The position numbers and the translations under genes are program-made. From Frankiales bacterium (GTDB lineage: Bacteria > Actinomycetota > Actinomycetes > Mycobacteriales > SCTD01), in assembly GCA_004299215.1 (NCBI GenBank), contig SCTD01000026.1:1-7563 (forward strand): 7,563 bases of DNA. Reading direction: 5' to 3'. The notes under the pieces are model-generated. The model saw only the letters and a program-made list of their open reading frames with translations, had not been told where the DNA came from and made no database searches. Below, in pieces: positions 6,260 to 7,563 of this stretch (position 1 is the stretch's first letter; every line of letters starts with the position of its first letter).

Positions 6260-7204
6260 AGGGGTGCGGGCGGCGGCCTGCTGCAGGAGCTCGTGCAGCA
6301 GCGCGCCGAAGGACAGGCCTGCCGCCTCGACCGCCATCGGCAGCAGCGACGTCTCGGTCATGCCCGGCGCGGTGTTCACCTCGAGCAGCTGCGGCACCCC
6401 GTCGGCGTCGACCACCAGGTCCACCCGCGACAGGTCGCGAAGCCCCAGGGTCGTGTGCGCCGCGACGGCAGCCTCGGCCACGGCAGCCTCGACGGGGGGT
6501 GCCAGCCGGGCCGGGCAGAAGAAGTCGGTCTGCCCGGCGGTGTAGCGGGCGGTGTAGTCGTAGACCCCCGACACCGGCACGATCTCGACGGCCGGCAGCG
6601 CGCGCGGCCCGTCCCCGGTGTCGAGGACGGTGACGGCGACCTCGGTCCCCTCGACGAAGCGCTCGACGAGAGCGGCCTCGCCGTAGGAGAAGCACGACAC
6701 CATCGCGGCCGGCAGCTCGTCGGGCTTGTCGACCGTCGTGCAGCCGAGCGCGGAGCCGCCGCGCGCCGGCTTCACCATGAGCGGCAGCCCGAGGTGCCCG
6801 ACCAGCCGGTCGAGCACGGCTGCCGCGCCGAGCTCGCGGAAGGCCGCGTGCGGCAGCACCACCGACGCCGGCGTCGCGAGACCGGCCCGGCGGGCGAGCG
6901 ACTTCGCGGTGGGCTTGTCCCACGCGATGCGGCAGGCGTCCGGCGTCGCGCCGACGTGCGGCACACCGGCGACGTCGAGCACCTCGCGCAGCGCGCCGTC
7001 CTCGCCCGCGCCGCCGTGCAGCGCGACGAAGACGGCGTCGTAGGGCACCTCGGCGAGCGTCGCCAGCAGCGACGCGTCGGCGTCCCGGAGGTCGGCCTCG
7101 ACCCCCTCGTGGCGCAGCGCGTCGAGGACGCGGCGACCGGACTTCAGCGAGACGTCGCGCTCGTGCGACAGCCCTCCGGCCAGCACCAGGTAGCGCGCGG
7201 TCAT
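6257..7204 (-). CDS. ddl: D-alanine--D-alanine ligase (ATP-grasp)
   Basis: A 315-residue cytoplasmic ATP-grasp enzyme that joins two D-alanines for peptidoglycan precursors. Key residues line up with E. coli DdlB: E15 in SHERDVSL, LHGGAGEDG (62-70), K97 in WDK, K145 in VKPARGGSALG with S151, Y221 in YDYTARY, R260 and D262, and E275, N277 and S286 in LLEVNTAPGMTETSLLPMA. The Tyr typical of D-Ala-D-Ala enzymes is kept, but the usual AKY of the omega loop reads ARY. The start at 7204 follows AGAGGG (7211-7216) by six bases, and the protein then begins MTARYLVLAGG as expected. A longer in-frame extension only shadows the upstream gene. It probably shares a transcript with the aminotransferase gene. 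In several actinobacteria the main ddl lies elsewhere, so this may be a second copy. Confidence 0.92.
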   Translation of the reverse strand: MTARYLVLAGGLSHERDVSLKSGRRVLDALRHEGVEADLRDADASLLATLAEVPYDAVFVALHGGAGEDGALREVLDVAGVPHVGATPDACRIAWDKPTAKSLARRAGLATPASVVLPHAAFRELGAAAVLDRLVGHLGLPLMVKPARGGSALGCTTVDKPDELPAAMVSCFSYGEAALVERFVEGTEVAVTVLDTGDGPRALPAVEIVPVSGVYDYTARYTAGQTDFFCPARLAPPVEAAVAEAAVAAHTTLGLRDLSRVDLVVDADGVPQLLEVNTAPGMTETSLLPMAVEAAGLSFGALLHELLQQAAARTP

Positions 7205-7215
7205 CGAGATCCCTC

Positions 7216-7563
7216 TCAGTTCATGTCCGGTGCGGGCGCCTCGGCCTGCGGCCGGTTCGCGCGGGTGGAGCCGGCGGAGCCGAACGTCGCGCGCAGCTCG
7301 ACCTCCTCCTCGAGCACCCCGCCGAGCCGGCGCACGCCCTCGCGGATCCGCTCGGGCTCCGGGAAGCAGTACGACAGGCGCATGTTGGTGCGCCCCTGCT
7401 CGTCGGCGTAGAACGCGGTGCCGGGCACGAACGCGACGCGCGCCGTCACCGCGCGCGGCAGCAGGACCTTCGAGTCGAGGTCGCCGGGCAGCGTCACCCA
7501 GACGTAGAAGCCGCCGGTCGGGTGCGTCCACGTCGTGCCCTCGGGCATCTGCTTGGCGAGCTC
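7216..7563 (-). CDS. PLP-dependent aminotransferase, class I/II, C-terminal part (partial)
   Basis: The last 115 residues of a fold-type I pyridoxal-phosphate enzyme whose N-terminus lies off the right edge. HPTGGFYVWVTLPG and VAFVPGTAFYADEQGRTNMRLSYCFPEPERIREGVRRLG are typical of the small domain of the MocR/LysN/AAT-I group. The arginine of NMRLSY is the expected binder of the substrate carboxylate. The lysine that holds PLP is not in the window, so substrate cannot be judged. A variable Ala/Pro-rich tail ends at TGA 7216-7218. The ddl start follows after 11 bp, and the ddl ribosome binding site touches this stop codon, so the two genes are very likely co-transcribed. Confidence 0.9.
   Translation of the reverse strand, partial: ELAKQMPEGTTWTHPTGGFYVWVTLPGDLDSKVLLPRAVTARVAFVPGTAFYADEQGRTNMRLSYCFPEPERIREGVRRLGGVLEEEVELRATFGSAGSTRANRPQAEAPAPDMN

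Overview
The window is high-GC chromosomal DNA with GTG starts and overlapping genes. Its gene order is the origin-proximal block of actinobacteria: rpmH, rnpA, yidD, yidC, jag, rsmG, parA, parB. The host is therefore very probably an actinobacterium and the window lies close to oriC, with dnaA expected just off the left edge. I cannot name the genus from sequence alone. Coding density is very high, and most long ORFs in other frames are GC-driven shadows.

Positions 1-5056 (+ strand) hold the end of rpmH (ribosomal protein L34), rnpA (RNase P protein), yidD and yidC (membrane-protein insertion), a Jag/KhpB-type KH-R3H RNA-binding protein, rsmG (16S rRNA m7G methyltransferase), and parA and parB (origin segregation). 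From rnpA to parB nearly every junction is a stop/start overlap, which suggests one translationally coupled unit. The only real gap is 44 bp before jag. ParA carries a long N-terminal extension with a duplicated GLGWPGR motif.

Positions 5057-6256 are the accessory-looking part. A single minus-strand gene encodes an AbiEi-type winged-helix domain followed by a degenerate Vsr/DUF559-like nuclease-fold domain. It lies between two copies of a 64-bp imperfect palindrome (5072-5135 and 6196-6259). Each copy begins and ends in TGATCA, and they share the ends TGATCAACGCC and GGCGTTGATCA. The copies are the same length and align without gaps at 46 of 64 positions. The stop codon of the nuclease-fold gene lies in one copy and the stop codon of ddl lies at the equivalent place in the other. 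This looks like a gene cassette inserted at, or carrying, a palindromic 3'-end element. It is the most interesting signal in the window.

Positions 6257-7563 (- strand) hold a ddl-type D-alanine--D-alanine ligase. Eleven bp upstream of it is the C-terminal part of a fold-type I PLP-dependent aminotransferase that runs off the right edge. parB and the minus-strand genes are convergent, and the left palindrome sits at their meeting point.
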